Shown here piece after piece: positions 1-7,730 of a stretch of DNA of 41,783 bases. The DNA is from Candidatus Brocadiaceae bacterium. GTDB lineage: Bacteria; Planctomycetota; Brocadiia; SM23-32. The notes beneath the pieces were generated by a model. The model was given only the letters and a program-made list of their open reading frames with translations, was not told the DNA's origin and searched no databases. Every line of letters starts with the position of its first letter. The stretch's first letter is position 1. The stretch covers positions 1-41,783 of the forward strand of contig PUMZ01000022.1 of NCBI GenBank assembly GCA_003551565.1, written 5' to 3'. Made by a program: the position numbers and the translations under genes.

Positions 1-679
1 ACTGCAACAACTGTCAATGTCAAAGGGTTTGTCATAACGTTCGCTAACCTCCCCGCTTCCGTTCTGGAAGCGAACAGCAGCGTAACGCCTTCTGAAATCA
101 TCGGACAACGGAAGGAAGCAAACGCCTGTTACTTGATGCCCTTCTCAAGAACACACAGCTCCTCCCCTCTTCCCAAACAGGGAACGGCTATCCAACACAG
201 TTGAACGAAACCCCCGTAAAGCCGCTCCCGGGTGCCCACACTGCAGCAACTGAAACGAAAAGGGCTACAACCACTACGCAAGAGGGAAAAACAACGAAAA
301 TGCAATCGGACCGCAGCTTGCAAGCAAAAAGCCGGGAAGTGCAACGCCCTCCCCCGCTGTCCATACTCCACGGATCCGATCGGCCCGGTCAGGGCATATG
401 TTTTTGAAAATTGCAGTTCCAGCATAACAGGTCGTTTTTAGCTCCACCCCCGCCGCCGGATGATCCCAACCGGCGTCAGCAGGCTGTATATCTTCTGCCG
501 CTTACCTCCGTTCGACGATAACGTAAAATCGAATGATCCTGCGGGACTTCCATGCCGAACGGATACCGCGGCAGCTGTTAAAGGATGCGTCCCGCTGTAA
601 AATATGTACTCGTATTATCGGCTTTCCCCACCCCCCCTGTCAAGTTCACAGGTACAGTTGCCCGGATATGGAAGGGATA
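1..679. other. No supported gene; possible decayed repeat
   Basis: I see no gene here. Short open frames occur on both strands but lack ribosome binding sites and recognisable motifs. A hairpin with arms CGCTTCC (54-60) and GGAAGCG (66-72) is present. The string GAAGCAAACGCC at 115-126 resembles the loop of the dispersed repeat found at 716, 10080 and 14447, without its pairing arms, so it may be a decayed copy. The end of this stretch leads into the promoter at 680. Confidence 0.5.
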
Positions 680-708
680 TTGCAGAAACGTTACATAATT
701 CATATAAT
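680..708 (+). promoter_or_regulatory. Sigma70-type promoter for the URO-D-like gene
   Basis: TTGCAG (680-685), a 17-bp spacer and a perfect TATAAT (703-708). Transcription would start near 715 and give a leader of about 130 nt before the ATG at 848. The repeat copy at 716-769 would form the very 5' end of that transcript. Confidence 0.6.
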
Positions 709-715
709 AGTCTGC

Positions 716-769
716 CATTTCACGCGTTCCAGTGGTACAGATGCGGCAGAAAGCAAACGCTGCCTGCCA
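716..769 (+). repeat. Dispersed hairpin repeat, copy R1
   Basis: Shares with the copies at 4171, 10080 and 14447 a CACGCGTTCC-type start, a GTGGTNCAGATG segment and a hairpin. Here the arms are GGCAG (745-749) and CTGCC (760-764) around the loop AAAGCAAACG. In the copies at 10080 and 14447 the arms are GGCGG and CCGCC, a compensatory A-T to G-C change. It lies just downstream of the promoter at 680-708. Confidence 0.75.
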
Positions 770-847
770 CCGGGCCATCGGTTGCACCTGTTCCGGCCGG
801 GAACCTGGAGTTTCGCCGCAGTGAGTCCACAGCCGCAGGGGCACAAA

Positions 848-1939
848 ATGTTAACACTCGAGACCAAACCTGACCTGGAAGCGACCTTGAGGCGGTGGGA
901 GCATTTCTGGCACGGGGAGCTTGACCGCCGGCCGGTGGTTTTGACCGAGGTTGCGAAAGAGAACGTCCACCCAGCGGACGTCGTCACCCCCGGACGCTCC
1001 CGCTACGACCACGCGCTCAACGGGCCCTGGAAGGAGCGCCTGGATCTGATCGACCGCTGGTTGGAGCAGGTGTGTTTTCCCGGCGAAAAGGTCCCGTCTG
1101 TCTCCCCCGACCTCGGGCCGGACCAGTGGGCGGCTTTTTTCGGGGCGGAACTGCAGTTCAGCAAAGACTCCCCGCAGACGAACTGGGTGGAGCCCGTCGT
1201 GGAAGATTGGAACGATGTTCTGCCGCTGAAATTCAACCCGCAAAATCCATACTTCCAACGGCTGCTGGGGTATGCCGAATGCCTTGCCCGGCACGGAAAA
1301 GGGCGCTACCTCGTGCAAAAGCTCGATGCACATTCCAACGCCGATGCCCTGAGCGCACTGCGCGGGGCCGAACGTTTTATGCTGGACCTGTATGACTGCC
1401 CGGATCAGGTCGAACAGGCTTTACGGGATATGCGCAGCTCCTACAAGACCATAATGGACGCTCTTGCACGTGCCGGGCGAATGGGGGAAGGACGCGGATT
1501 CACTCAGCAGGGATTCTGGCATGCCGGGAGCTTCCAGGTCGTGCAGTCCGACGTTATCTGCATGATCGGGCGAGATCACTTCCGTCGCCTTATACTGCCG
1601 GCCCTCGAAGAAGAGATCGCCGCCCACGACCGCGCCTACTTCCATCTCGACGGCCCGGGTGCACTGCGGCATCTGGACGATCTGCTCAAAATCCCGGGCT
1701 TCTGGGTCCTTCAATGGGTGCCCGGCGACGGCCTCCCGCCCAACTGGAAGTGGCTCGAAGTACTGCAAAAAACCCAGGCCGCAGGCAAAGCCGTGCACGT
1801 TTTCGGCCCCGGACTGGACATCGGCGCCCTGCAGTGGCTTCACCGCGAACTGGACCCGGCGCGGGTCGCCTACTCGCCCGAGCTGCGCACTGAATCAGAA
1901 GCCGTGGAACTGATAACCTGGCTGGAACGCAACACCTGA
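848..1939 (+). CDS. URO-D superfamily (methyltransferase-like) protein
   Basis: A 363-residue protein that resembles the uroporphyrinogen decarboxylase superfamily, which also includes corrinoid-dependent methyltransferases such as MtaA and CmuA. The N-terminus (ELDRRPVVLTE) and the segment HLDGPGALRHLDDLLKIPG are typical of the uncharacterised URO-D-like proteins common in Lentisphaerota and Planctomycetota. The N-terminal RxPxWxMRQAG signature of HemE is missing, so haem synthesis is unlikely, and I see no clear zinc-binding His/Cys set. The ATG at 848 is chosen because AGGGG lies 6-7 nt upstream; the open frame continues back to 533 but that part runs through a repeat. It stands alone with its own promoter and is convergent with kdsB. 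Substrate unknown; a methyl-transfer role is inference only. Confidence 0.65.
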   Translation: MLTLETKPDLEATLRRWEHFWHGELDRRPVVLTEVAKENVHPADVVTPGRSRYDHALNGPWKERLDLIDRWLEQVCFPGEKVPSVSPDLGPDQWAAFFGAELQFSKDSPQTNWVEPVVEDWNDVLPLKFNPQNPYFQRLLGYAECLARHGKGRYLVQKLDAHSNADALSALRGAERFMLDLYDCPDQVEQALRDMRSSYKTIMDALARAGRMGEGRGFTQQGFWHAGSFQVVQSDVICMIGRDHFRRLILPALEEEIAAHDRAYFHLDGPGALRHLDDLLKIPGFWVLQWVPGDGLPPNWKWLEVLQKTQAAGKAVHVFGPGLDIGALQWLHRELDPARVAYSPELRTESEAVELITWLERNT

Positions 1940-1971
1940 CATCGCCGTCCGGAGAGTTGCGCAAAATCCGT

Positions 1972-2052
1972 AACCCTGAAGAAAGCTGCCCACCATACTG
2001 CTGTTGCATCGTTTATATTAACTATTTTCTCTGGTTTATGAAATATGCGGGG
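1972..2052 (+). repeat. Second repeat family, copy 1
   Basis: About 80 bp starting AACCCTGAAGAAAGCT, with TTTATATTAA near the middle and TTATGAAAT then GCGGG at the end. A second copy lies inverted at 15682-15763. By hand alignment the first 70 positions match at about 56. Both copies sit just past the stop codon of a plus-strand gene, in a gap between convergent genes. Confidence 0.7.
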
Positions 2053-2162
2053 TAAGCCTCCTGCCTGCAACCGGCGGTGGACGGACAGCGTTTCGATGAA
2101 CACGGAGAAGATACCCCATGATTTCCCGCAGGGGCCGGCATCCGCAAAGACGGCGGACAACC

Positions 2163-2912
2163 TCAAAATTTATCCAGCCATCGCCGCAGGTCGGCCGGGG
2201 TATCGATCCCGAGACCCGGGCTGTCGGTCCGGGCAACTTTGATCCGGTAACCCGCCTCCAATGCCCGGAGTTGTTCCAATTTTTCGGCCGTTTCAAGAGC
2301 CGAGGGTTCCATCTCCGCAAATCGGAGCAAAAAATCACGCCTGTAGCTGTAGATGCCGAGATGCTTGAGAACTGTTCGCGGGTTTTCTCTGAACCATTTT
2401 TCGGCATCCCCCCGCACGAAGGGTATGGCCGCACGGCTGAAGTAGAGGGCATATCCGTTCGCATCGACAACCACCTTGACGGCGCCGGGGTCGGCACAGG
2501 TCTCCCGATCCGGGATTTCATGCGCCAGCGTCCCCATAACGGCGTCCTCATCCTCCTGCAGCAAGCCCGCAACCACATCGATCTGTCGGGGACTGATCTC
2601 GGGTTCATCGCCCTGGACGTTGACAACCACCGCGCACTCCATGCCGGCGGCCACTTCGGCGATGCGGTCGGTGCCGCTCCTGTGCTCCGGAGATGTCATT
2701 TGCACCCTGCCTCCGAAGCCTTCCACGACCTTCGCGATGCGCACATCGTCGGTTGCGACAACGACCTCACGGATCGTTTCGGCGCGGCAAGCCCGTTCAT
2801 ACACGTGCTGAATGATGTACTTGCCCGTAACGTCCCGTGCTTCTTCCAGAACGGGCTTTCCGGGCAGGCGCTCGGAAGCGTAGCGGGCAGGAATAATAGC
2901 TATAGCTTGCAT
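2163..2912 (-). CDS. kdsB: 3-deoxy-manno-octulosonate cytidylyltransferase
   Basis: CMP-Kdo synthetase: activates Kdo with CTP in the cytoplasm for lipid A-core assembly, so the cell should make a Gram-negative outer membrane with LPS. The 249-residue length is normal. Seen directly: the nucleotide-binding start IIPARYASERLPGKP (residues 7-20), the HRSGTDRIAE block, VVNVQGDEP and the conserved DPGAVKVV and FSRAAIPF segments. The ATG is preceded by AGGAG about 10 nt upstream. It is the last gene of the minus-strand nrdR-nrdD-redoxin-nrdG series, 90 bp after nrdG, so it may be co-transcribed although function is unrelated. Its 3' end faces the URO-D-like gene. Confidence 0.93.
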   Translation of the reverse strand: MQAIAIIPARYASERLPGKPVLEEARDVTGKYIIQHVYERACRAETIREVVVATDDVRIAKVVEGFGGRVQMTSPEHRSGTDRIAEVAAGMECAVVVNVQGDEPEISPRQIDVVAGLLQEDEDAVMGTLAHEIPDRETCADPGAVKVVVDANGYALYFSRAAIPFVRGDAEKWFRENPRTVLKHLGIYSYRRDFLLRFAEMEPSALETAEKLEQLRALEAGYRIKVARTDSPGLGIDTPADLRRWLDKF

Positions 2913-3002
2913 TGGTCATGGGCTCCTATCATCAATCCCGAACCGGTCCGAAGGGATCCACCGGCCGCTTTTTCCCGGATAAGCACCCCGTCCGGGCCGG
3001 GG

Positions 3003-3731
3003 TTATCCGGCAGCGGCAATCACGGCGCGGTCCTCGCCGCGCACAACGACCCGTTCGGCGAACGGTCGCAGCAATTCGGCCATCTTTTCCAGATTATCAG
3101 CGCTGAAGGGCGCGATCCGCCGCAGGCCTTTATCGAGGCAGTGACCCGGCTGGAAGTTCTGCAGCGCAATTTTCTGTGCCCCTTCCAACGCGGGAGCTAT
3201 CGCCGTGACCTCCTGCGGTCCCACCAGGCCGGGCAACACCGTGATCCTGAATTCGTGTTCGATCCCGCTGTCGCGGATCAAGGCCACGGATTGACGCAGA
3301 AGGCCGACATCGTAATCCACACCGATCACACGGCGGTATGATTCGACGTCCAGAGGCGCCTTAACGTCCATGGATATGGCATCAATACGGCGGTTTTTCA
3401 ACAATTTCTCCACCCACCTCGGATTTGAACCATTGCTCTCCACCATCACCTCAAGGCCCCGCTCTTTGATTTCCCTTATAAGCTCCAGGAGCTCATATCC
3501 ATGCAATGTCGGCTCTCCGCCGGAAATGACCGCTCCGTCCAGCCAGTTCTTCTGCCGTTCCATGTAGGCAAACACCTGCTGTTCCTCAATGCTTTCGAGC
3601 ATATCCGGTTCGATCAGATGGCCGGCGTGGCAATACCTGCATCGAAAGTTACAGCGCGGCAGAAAGAGCACGCAGGATATCCTGCCTTCCCACTCGATCA
3701 GGCTGTTCTGGATAAACCCTTTTATCTCCAT
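3003..3731 (-). CDS. nrdG: Anaerobic RNR-activating radical SAM protein
   Basis: Activase of class III ribonucleotide reductase: uses a 4Fe-4S cluster and S-adenosylmethionine to make the glycyl radical on NrdD. The 242-residue protein has the radical SAM motif CxxxCxxC at Cys27, Cys31 and Cys34 (CNFRCRYC), followed by ISGGEPT and later conserved strands. It is of the longer type (PflA/NrdG-like, about 230-240 aa) rather than the short 155-residue E. coli NrdG. Activase identity rests mainly on position: same strand and 100 bp downstream of the redoxin gene and nrdD. There is no SPASM domain, which argues against a sulfatase maturase. Confidence 0.88.
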   Translation of the reverse strand: MEIKGFIQNSLIEWEGRISCVLFLPRCNFRCRYCHAGHLIEPDMLESIEEQQVFAYMERQKNWLDGAVISGGEPTLHGYELLELIREIKERGLEVMVESNGSNPRWVEKLLKNRRIDAISMDVKAPLDVESYRRVIGVDYDVGLLRQSVALIRDSGIEHEFRITVLPGLVGPQEVTAIAPALEGAQKIALQNFQPGHCLDKGLRRIAPFSADNLEKMAELLRPFAERVVVRGEDRAVIAAAG

Positions 3732-3831
3732 TTCAAATTATCCGTTCTCCGGGGGAACCCTATCGTTTCCGCATCCTTCGCCTCCCGGCCAGCATATCTG
3801 CGCATGCCGACTCAGAAAGCGCCCGCTCCTG

Positions 3832-4116
3832 TCACTTCCCTCCTTCCAGCGCTGCGTGCAGTTCTCCGCTCGGCGGCGCCTGTGCGTCCCACCTTTTCGC
3901 CACCGTCCAGCCGTCCTCCATCACGAATACCGCGGGGATATGCTCATCGAAGACGTCGAAATAATCGCCTTCTGCGGCGCCTTCGGGCGTCTTCATATCG
4001 ACCAGCTTGACGGGGTGCCGCTCTGTTTTGTCCCATCTTTTCAGAAGGACTTCCACTTTCTTTTTCGCACTCTTGCACATACCGCATCCTTCCTTCCCAT
4101 AGACATGTATCTCCAT
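3832..4116 (-). CDS. Glutaredoxin-like redoxin of the nrd operon
   Basis: A 94-residue thioredoxin-fold protein starting MEIHVYGKEGCGMCKSAKK, with the redox pair Cys11-Gly-Met-Cys14 and the conserved cis-proline strand IPAVFV. GGAG lies 10 nt before the ATG. It sits between nrdD and nrdG on the same strand. In class III reductases that do not use formate, a redoxin or thioredoxin supplies electrons to the active-site disulfide, and this gene is well placed for that job (inference). An upstream extension to 4236 is open but would run into the repeat at 4171-4233, so the 4116 start is preferred. Confidence 0.8.
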   Translation of the reverse strand: MEIHVYGKEGCGMCKSAKKKVEVLLKRWDKTERHPVKLVDMKTPEGAAEGDYFDVFDEHIPAVFVMEDGWTVAKRWDAQAPPSGELHAALEGGK

Positions 4117-4170
4117 TGTACTGAGTCTCCAAATGAAGGGAAATTGTTCAGAACTCCCGCTCTTTAGACC

Positions 4171-4233
4171 GCTTATTTCACGCGTTCTCCGTGGTTCAGA
4201 TGTGGCGGAAAGCAAATGCGGGTTAGCAACCTG
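4171..4233 (+). repeat. Dispersed hairpin repeat, copy R2
   Basis: Begins GCTTATTTCACGCG and keeps the CAGATGTGGCGGAAAGCAAA core of the family. The 5' arm GGCGG (4204-4208) and loop are intact but the CCGCC partner is lost. Instead GGTT and AACC arms (4221-4230) form a different small hairpin. It lies between nrdD and the redoxin gene, antisense to the operon, so it interrupts the nrd mRNA. Confidence 0.7.
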
Positions 4234-4243
4234 CACCCCCTGC

Positions 4244-6694
4244 TCAGAAGCTGTAGTCGCCCTTATGGCGATCTTTCAGCTCACCCTGCTTGGATTTGTT
4301 CCAGTTGTCCACCCGGCTGAAATACCCCACGATCCGGGTCAGGCCGAAGACGTCATGATCGCCGCAATGTCCGCAGCAGTCCTGCAGCCCGGGGGTGTTT
4401 TTATGGCACGAATTGCAGATCGTGAACTCGGGACTTATGGTCAGCTGGGCTGCCTTGGTTTTGGTGAACGTTTTCTCGACAAGGTTTTGTATACTCGCTG
4501 CGGGCGGACGTTCCTCCCCGACAAAGGCATGGATAATGGCCCCGCTTTCGATGGCGCGGTGGAACTTGCCCTGGGTCTGAATCCGGGTGAGCAGATCAAC
4601 CGGCGCATCGGCCCGCAGATGCACGCTGTTCGTATAATAGATCTCATCGGTATCAAGGTCGCCTTTAATGACGTTCCGGCTCTGCTCCGGGTAGCGTTGC
4701 AGATCGACCTTGGCCAGTCGTCTGGCGGCGCTTTCGGCCGGCGATTCTTCCAGGGCCACTTTGAGTCCGTGTTGTTCGCCCAGTTCCCGGGCCTTATATT
4801 CCATGTATCGGACCAGGTGCAGCCCTTTCCTGAGGGCTTCACGCCCTTCATGCAGTTCCTCGCCCGTCATGTACTGCATGCATTCATTGAGGCTGACCAG
4901 GCCGATGATGTAGGTTGCCGCGTCCAGGTCGACGTAGGGCCTTCCGTCGGCCGCGGTTTTCCCGACCTGCCACAGCGGCATCTGCGGGGAACTCATAAGA
5001 TGTGAGATGAAGTTTTTCTTCTGCAGGTGGGCCTTGACGGCGAGCTCCAGCATATCATCGATCTCCCTGTAGAGCGCCCTGAAATCGCCTCCGCTCCTGT
5101 AAGCGCATTGGGGCAGGTTGATCGAGATGTTCTGGAAGCCGCAAAACCGCATGCTCTCGGGATGCTCGATCATGTATTTGTCCCTTATGACCGTCCTGAG
5201 CCTGCAACAGGCGCTGAGGGTCACTTCGTCCCTGTCGAAGATGAAGTACGGGATGCCGTTCTCGCTCGCGATGCGGCAGGCATGTTCGAACAGCTCGCGC
5301 TGGGCCGGATCGGCGAGTGTATCCTCGTTGATGTGGAAGTCGCACTTGGGGAATGCGAAGATGTTGCCGTGCTGGTCCCCCTCACGCCACACATCGAGCA
5401 TGGCCCGGCAGAAACGCTGCGCGGTTCTCTCGTAGCTGCTGTACGTTCTTCCGGTATATTCGCCTCCGGGTCCGATGGCGGGCACATCGGCCAGGTAGCG
5501 GGGGACGCCGGTATGGATGTTGAAATCCAGAAACAGCGTCTGGCCGCCGCGGCTGAAAGCGTTTTGCGAAGAGCTGAAGATGAGATGCTGCGCTTCCTGT
5601 TTCAGCTCTTCGTACGTTGCCCCCTCCAGATACGGGGCGTAAAAGATGTTGATATAACCGACCCCGAGCGCACCGGCGTAATAGGCCTGCATCGATGCAA
5701 GGAACGTGTTGAGATGCCCGGTCAGGGTCCTTGCATGTTTGGCCGGGGCGCTGGTGGAATCGAGGTTCTCGAGGTTGAGGCCGTATTTTTTCAGGTATTC
5801 CAGCGAATGGCTCGAACAGTAAAGGCGGGTCGGGTATCCGAGGTCGTGCAGGTGTATTTTGCCCAGCATATGCGCTTCGCCCACATCGGCGGAGAAGACT
5901 TCTTTCAAGGCATATTGTTTGAGTGTGTGCTCGGCGACCGCGAGGTTGATAGCTTCGGGATTGTTCTGGGAGATGTTCGCATTCTCGTTGCTTTTGGCCT
6001 TGACGATTGTATCCAGATCATACTTGGGCATACCCAGCACGGCCTGTTTCTCCAGCCGGGCGGTCAGGCCCCTTGCGAAGAGTTCGTTATCGACCAGTTC
6101 CCGAATCAGTGACGTGGAGATGCGCGACATCCCGCTGTCGAGCACCCGCTTCTCCACATCGGAGGCTATTTCGGCGGCAAGCTCCGGTTCAAGATCCGCC
6201 TCCACCTCCAGGGCACGGGTGATCCGTTCCCGGTCCCATGCATTGAGCTGATCGCTGCTCTCCGCCCCGACCAGCAGGGCAATGTCGGTGGCGCTGTGGC
6301 GTTTCTTCAGGGGTTTCCTGACCTGGAGCGCCTCCCGTATACGCGCCCTGCGGTCCCGGTAAAGGATGTAGGCCTTGGCGGTGCGGGCGTGGCCCATTTC
6401 GATCAGCACTTTCTCCACCGTATCCTGAATATCCTCGATACCGGGGGCCCTGTCGCCGTAATTCTTCTCCAGAAACATCTCGACCACTTCCGCCAGCTCC
6501 TGTGCCAGCACTCTGTTCTCGCCGCCGACCGCGCTGGCGGCTTTGAAAATAGCATCCGCAATCTTGGCGCTTTCAAACGGCACCAGGCGTCCGTCCCTCT
6601 TCTTCACATGGGTCAGCGTCCCCTCATGTGCGACATCAGCAGCATCGCTCCGTCTCCCTGCATTCTCAAGAATCTGCTCCGCTTCGATGGCCAT
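4244..6694 (-). CDS. nrdD: Anaerobic (class III) ribonucleotide reductase
   Basis: Reduces ribonucleoside triphosphates to dNTPs under anoxia by glycyl-radical chemistry. The 816-residue protein has an N-terminal ATP-cone (about residues 28-125), a ten-stranded barrel, a zinc site of paired cysteines (Cys760, Cys763, Cys774, Cys777) and the glycyl-radical loop RIVGYFSRVDNWN with Gly790 predicted to carry the radical. Candidate active-site cysteines are Cys293, Cys496/Cys497 and Cys518. Cys518 lies 21 residues after Cys497, the spacing that separates thiyl Cys290 from formate-binding Asn311 in E. coli NrdD as I recall it, so a Cys appears to replace that Asn. AGGAGG precedes the ATG. Downstream of nrdR, upstream of the redoxin and nrdG. 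Confidence 0.95.
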   Translation of the reverse strand: MAIEAEQILENAGRRSDAADVAHEGTLTHVKKRDGRLVPFESAKIADAIFKAASAVGGENRVLAQELAEVVEMFLEKNYGDRAPGIEDIQDTVEKVLIEMGHARTAKAYILYRDRRARIREALQVRKPLKKRHSATDIALLVGAESSDQLNAWDRERITRALEVEADLEPELAAEIASDVEKRVLDSGMSRISTSLIRELVDNELFARGLTARLEKQAVLGMPKYDLDTIVKAKSNENANISQNNPEAINLAVAEHTLKQYALKEVFSADVGEAHMLGKIHLHDLGYPTRLYCSSHSLEYLKKYGLNLENLDSTSAPAKHARTLTGHLNTFLASMQAYYAGALGVGYINIFYAPYLEGATYEELKQEAQHLIFSSSQNAFSRGGQTLFLDFNIHTGVPRYLADVPAIGPGGEYTGRTYSSYERTAQRFCRAMLDVWREGDQHGNIFAFPKCDFHINEDTLADPAQRELFEHACRIASENGIPYFIFDRDEVTLSACCRLRTVIRDKYMIEHPESMRFCGFQNISINLPQCAYRSGGDFRALYREIDDMLELAVKAHLQKKNFISHLMSSPQMPLWQVGKTAADGRPYVDLDAATYIIGLVSLNECMQYMTGEELHEGREALRKGLHLVRYMEYKARELGEQHGLKVALEESPAESAARRLAKVDLQRYPEQSRNVIKGDLDTDEIYYTNSVHLRADAPVDLLTRIQTQGKFHRAIESGAIIHAFVGEERPPAASIQNLVEKTFTKTKAAQLTISPEFTICNSCHKNTPGLQDCCGHCGDHDVFGLTRIVGYFSRVDNWNKSKQGELKDRHKGDYSF

Positions 6695-6766
6695 TCGTCC
6701 ACCTCCTCAGGTTAAACCAAAAAAAATACCGTAGAAATATATCCCCATGTGTCGATCGTTACGCGT

Positions 6767-7240
6767 TCACTTGTTGTTCCTTCTCCCACCCTCCTCCAGT
6801 ATCATATCCGCTTCTTCCAGGAAATCGCTCACGTCCTTGAACTCCCTGTAGACCGAGGCGAACCGTATGAAAGCCACCTGGTCCAGCTCCCTCAGACGTT
6901 GCATAACCAGCTCTCCGACGGCGCTGGACGGGACTTCATGTTCGTATCCTTTGTTCAGTTCCTGCTCGATCTCGTCCGCGGTCTTTTCCAGCAGTTCGGC
7001 AGACACCGGACGCTTATGGCATGCCAGGTTGAGCCCTTCCAGAAGCTTGGAGCGGGAGAAATTCTCCCTGCTGCCGTCCTTCTTCACCACCCGCAGCGCC
7101 GTCTCCTCAATCCTCTCATACGTGGTGTAGCGCCGCCGGCAGACAAGACATTCGCGACGGCGTTTCACAGCGGCGCCGTTGACACTCGTCCGCGAGTTGA
7201 CCACCCTGTCGTCGTTCTCCCTGCAATAAGGGCAAAGCAT
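6767..7240 (-). CDS. nrdR: Transcriptional repressor NrdR
   Basis: Nucleotide-sensing repressor of ribonucleotide reductase genes. The 157-residue protein has an N-terminal zinc ribbon (CPYC and CLVC pairs) and an ATP-cone starting about residue 46, the standard NrdR layout and length. The ATG at 7240 is chosen because family members start M-x-CPxC; a TTG three codons earlier is less likely. It is the first gene of the nrd operon, 72 bp before nrdD, and two NrdR boxes overlap its promoter, so it should repress itself and the whole operon when dATP is high. Confidence 0.95.
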   Translation of the reverse strand: MLCPYCRENDDRVVNSRTSVNGAAVKRRRECLVCRRRYTTYERIEETALRVVKKDGSRENFSRSKLLEGLNLACHKRPVSAELLEKTADEIEQELNKGYEHEVPSSAVGELVMQRLRELDQVAFIRFASVYREFKDVSDFLEEADMILEEGGRRNNK

Positions 7241-7281
7241 GGATACCAAACCCTGAATAGTTTTCGCCCGACCGGAAAAAA

Positions 7282-7328
7282 CTACTATATATAATACATG
7301 ACGACATTATAGGTGTTATATATGTGGA
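7282..7328 (-). promoter_or_regulatory. Tandem NrdR boxes
   Basis: Two AT-rich palindromic elements fitting the NrdR box pattern CWATATATWG: CTATATATAA at 7285-7294 and TTATATATGT at 7316-7325. Their centres are 31 bp apart, three helical turns, the usual arrangement for cooperative NrdR binding. One box lies inside the promoter spacer, the other just after the expected start of transcription. Confidence 0.8.
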
Positions 7329-7334
7329 TGTCAA
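7306..7334 (-). promoter_or_regulatory. Consensus promoter of the nrdR-nrdD operon
   Basis: On the minus strand TTGACA (7334-7329), a spacer of exactly 17 bp and TATAAT (7311-7306). Both hexamers are perfect sigma70 consensus. Transcription would start near 7299 and read nrdR, nrdD, redoxin, nrdG and perhaps kdsB. Such a strong promoter overlapped by NrdR boxes indicates control mainly by repression. Confidence 0.85.
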
Positions 7335-7730
7335 GGGCTTTTTTTGGGAAAACCAAATTCCCCGTTTTCAGCTCCTCTGAAGCCGGATTTTGACCTGCAT
7401 CTCCAAAAATAGCATTATGAAAAAAATGGCGAATTCACTTTCCCCGATACTCCGTCCCGTAAAGGCGCCCCTTCGGCGCGGCGATCGGCGGACGTTTTAA
7501 CCCCGCCTCCCGCGCGCATGCACCTGCAGAGTTCGGCAGCCGTCGGGCCACCGATCCGGGCTCTTGAGGAACGATCCGGCAGGACTTTTTCCGGGCTCCA
7601 TCGCACTTGCAGCGCTGCCAGTAAAATACTATCATACGGACACGCAACATGGCAATCCGGCGTTGACTTTTCTTCAGCCTTGACCGGCCCCGCCGGTTCA
7701 ACACCGCCATCACAGATATTGTACAATTGC
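7335..7730. other. nrdR-priA divergent gap
   Basis: No gene supported. It contains a GC-rich hairpin with arms GCGCC and GGCGC around 7465-7480 and a weak promoter candidate for priA at 7607-7635. The priA frame stays open back to 7518 but that part has none of the protein family's residues. Confidence 0.5.
7607..7635 (+). promoter_or_regulatory. Possible priA promoter
   Basis: TTGCAG (7607-7612), 17 bp, TATCAT (7630-7635). The -10 matches consensus at five of six positions, the -35 at only three, so this is tentative. The leader to the ATG at 7731 would be about 90 nt. Confidence 0.35.

Noticed and set aside
533-847. N-terminal extension of the URO-D-like protein
   Set aside because: It runs through the promoter and the repeat R1; the same repeat-derived peptide appears in other frames elsewhere.
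3003-3731. Radical SAM protein as anaerobic sulfatase maturase for the sulfatase at 17890
   Set aside because: No SPASM cysteines, only 242 residues, and it sits in the nrd operon.
4133-6112. Long plus-strand open frames (about 290 and 361 codons) across the nrdD region
   Set aside because: They are antisense to nrdD, whose every domain is conserved; GC-rich codons keep the opposite frame open. No ribosome sites or motifs.
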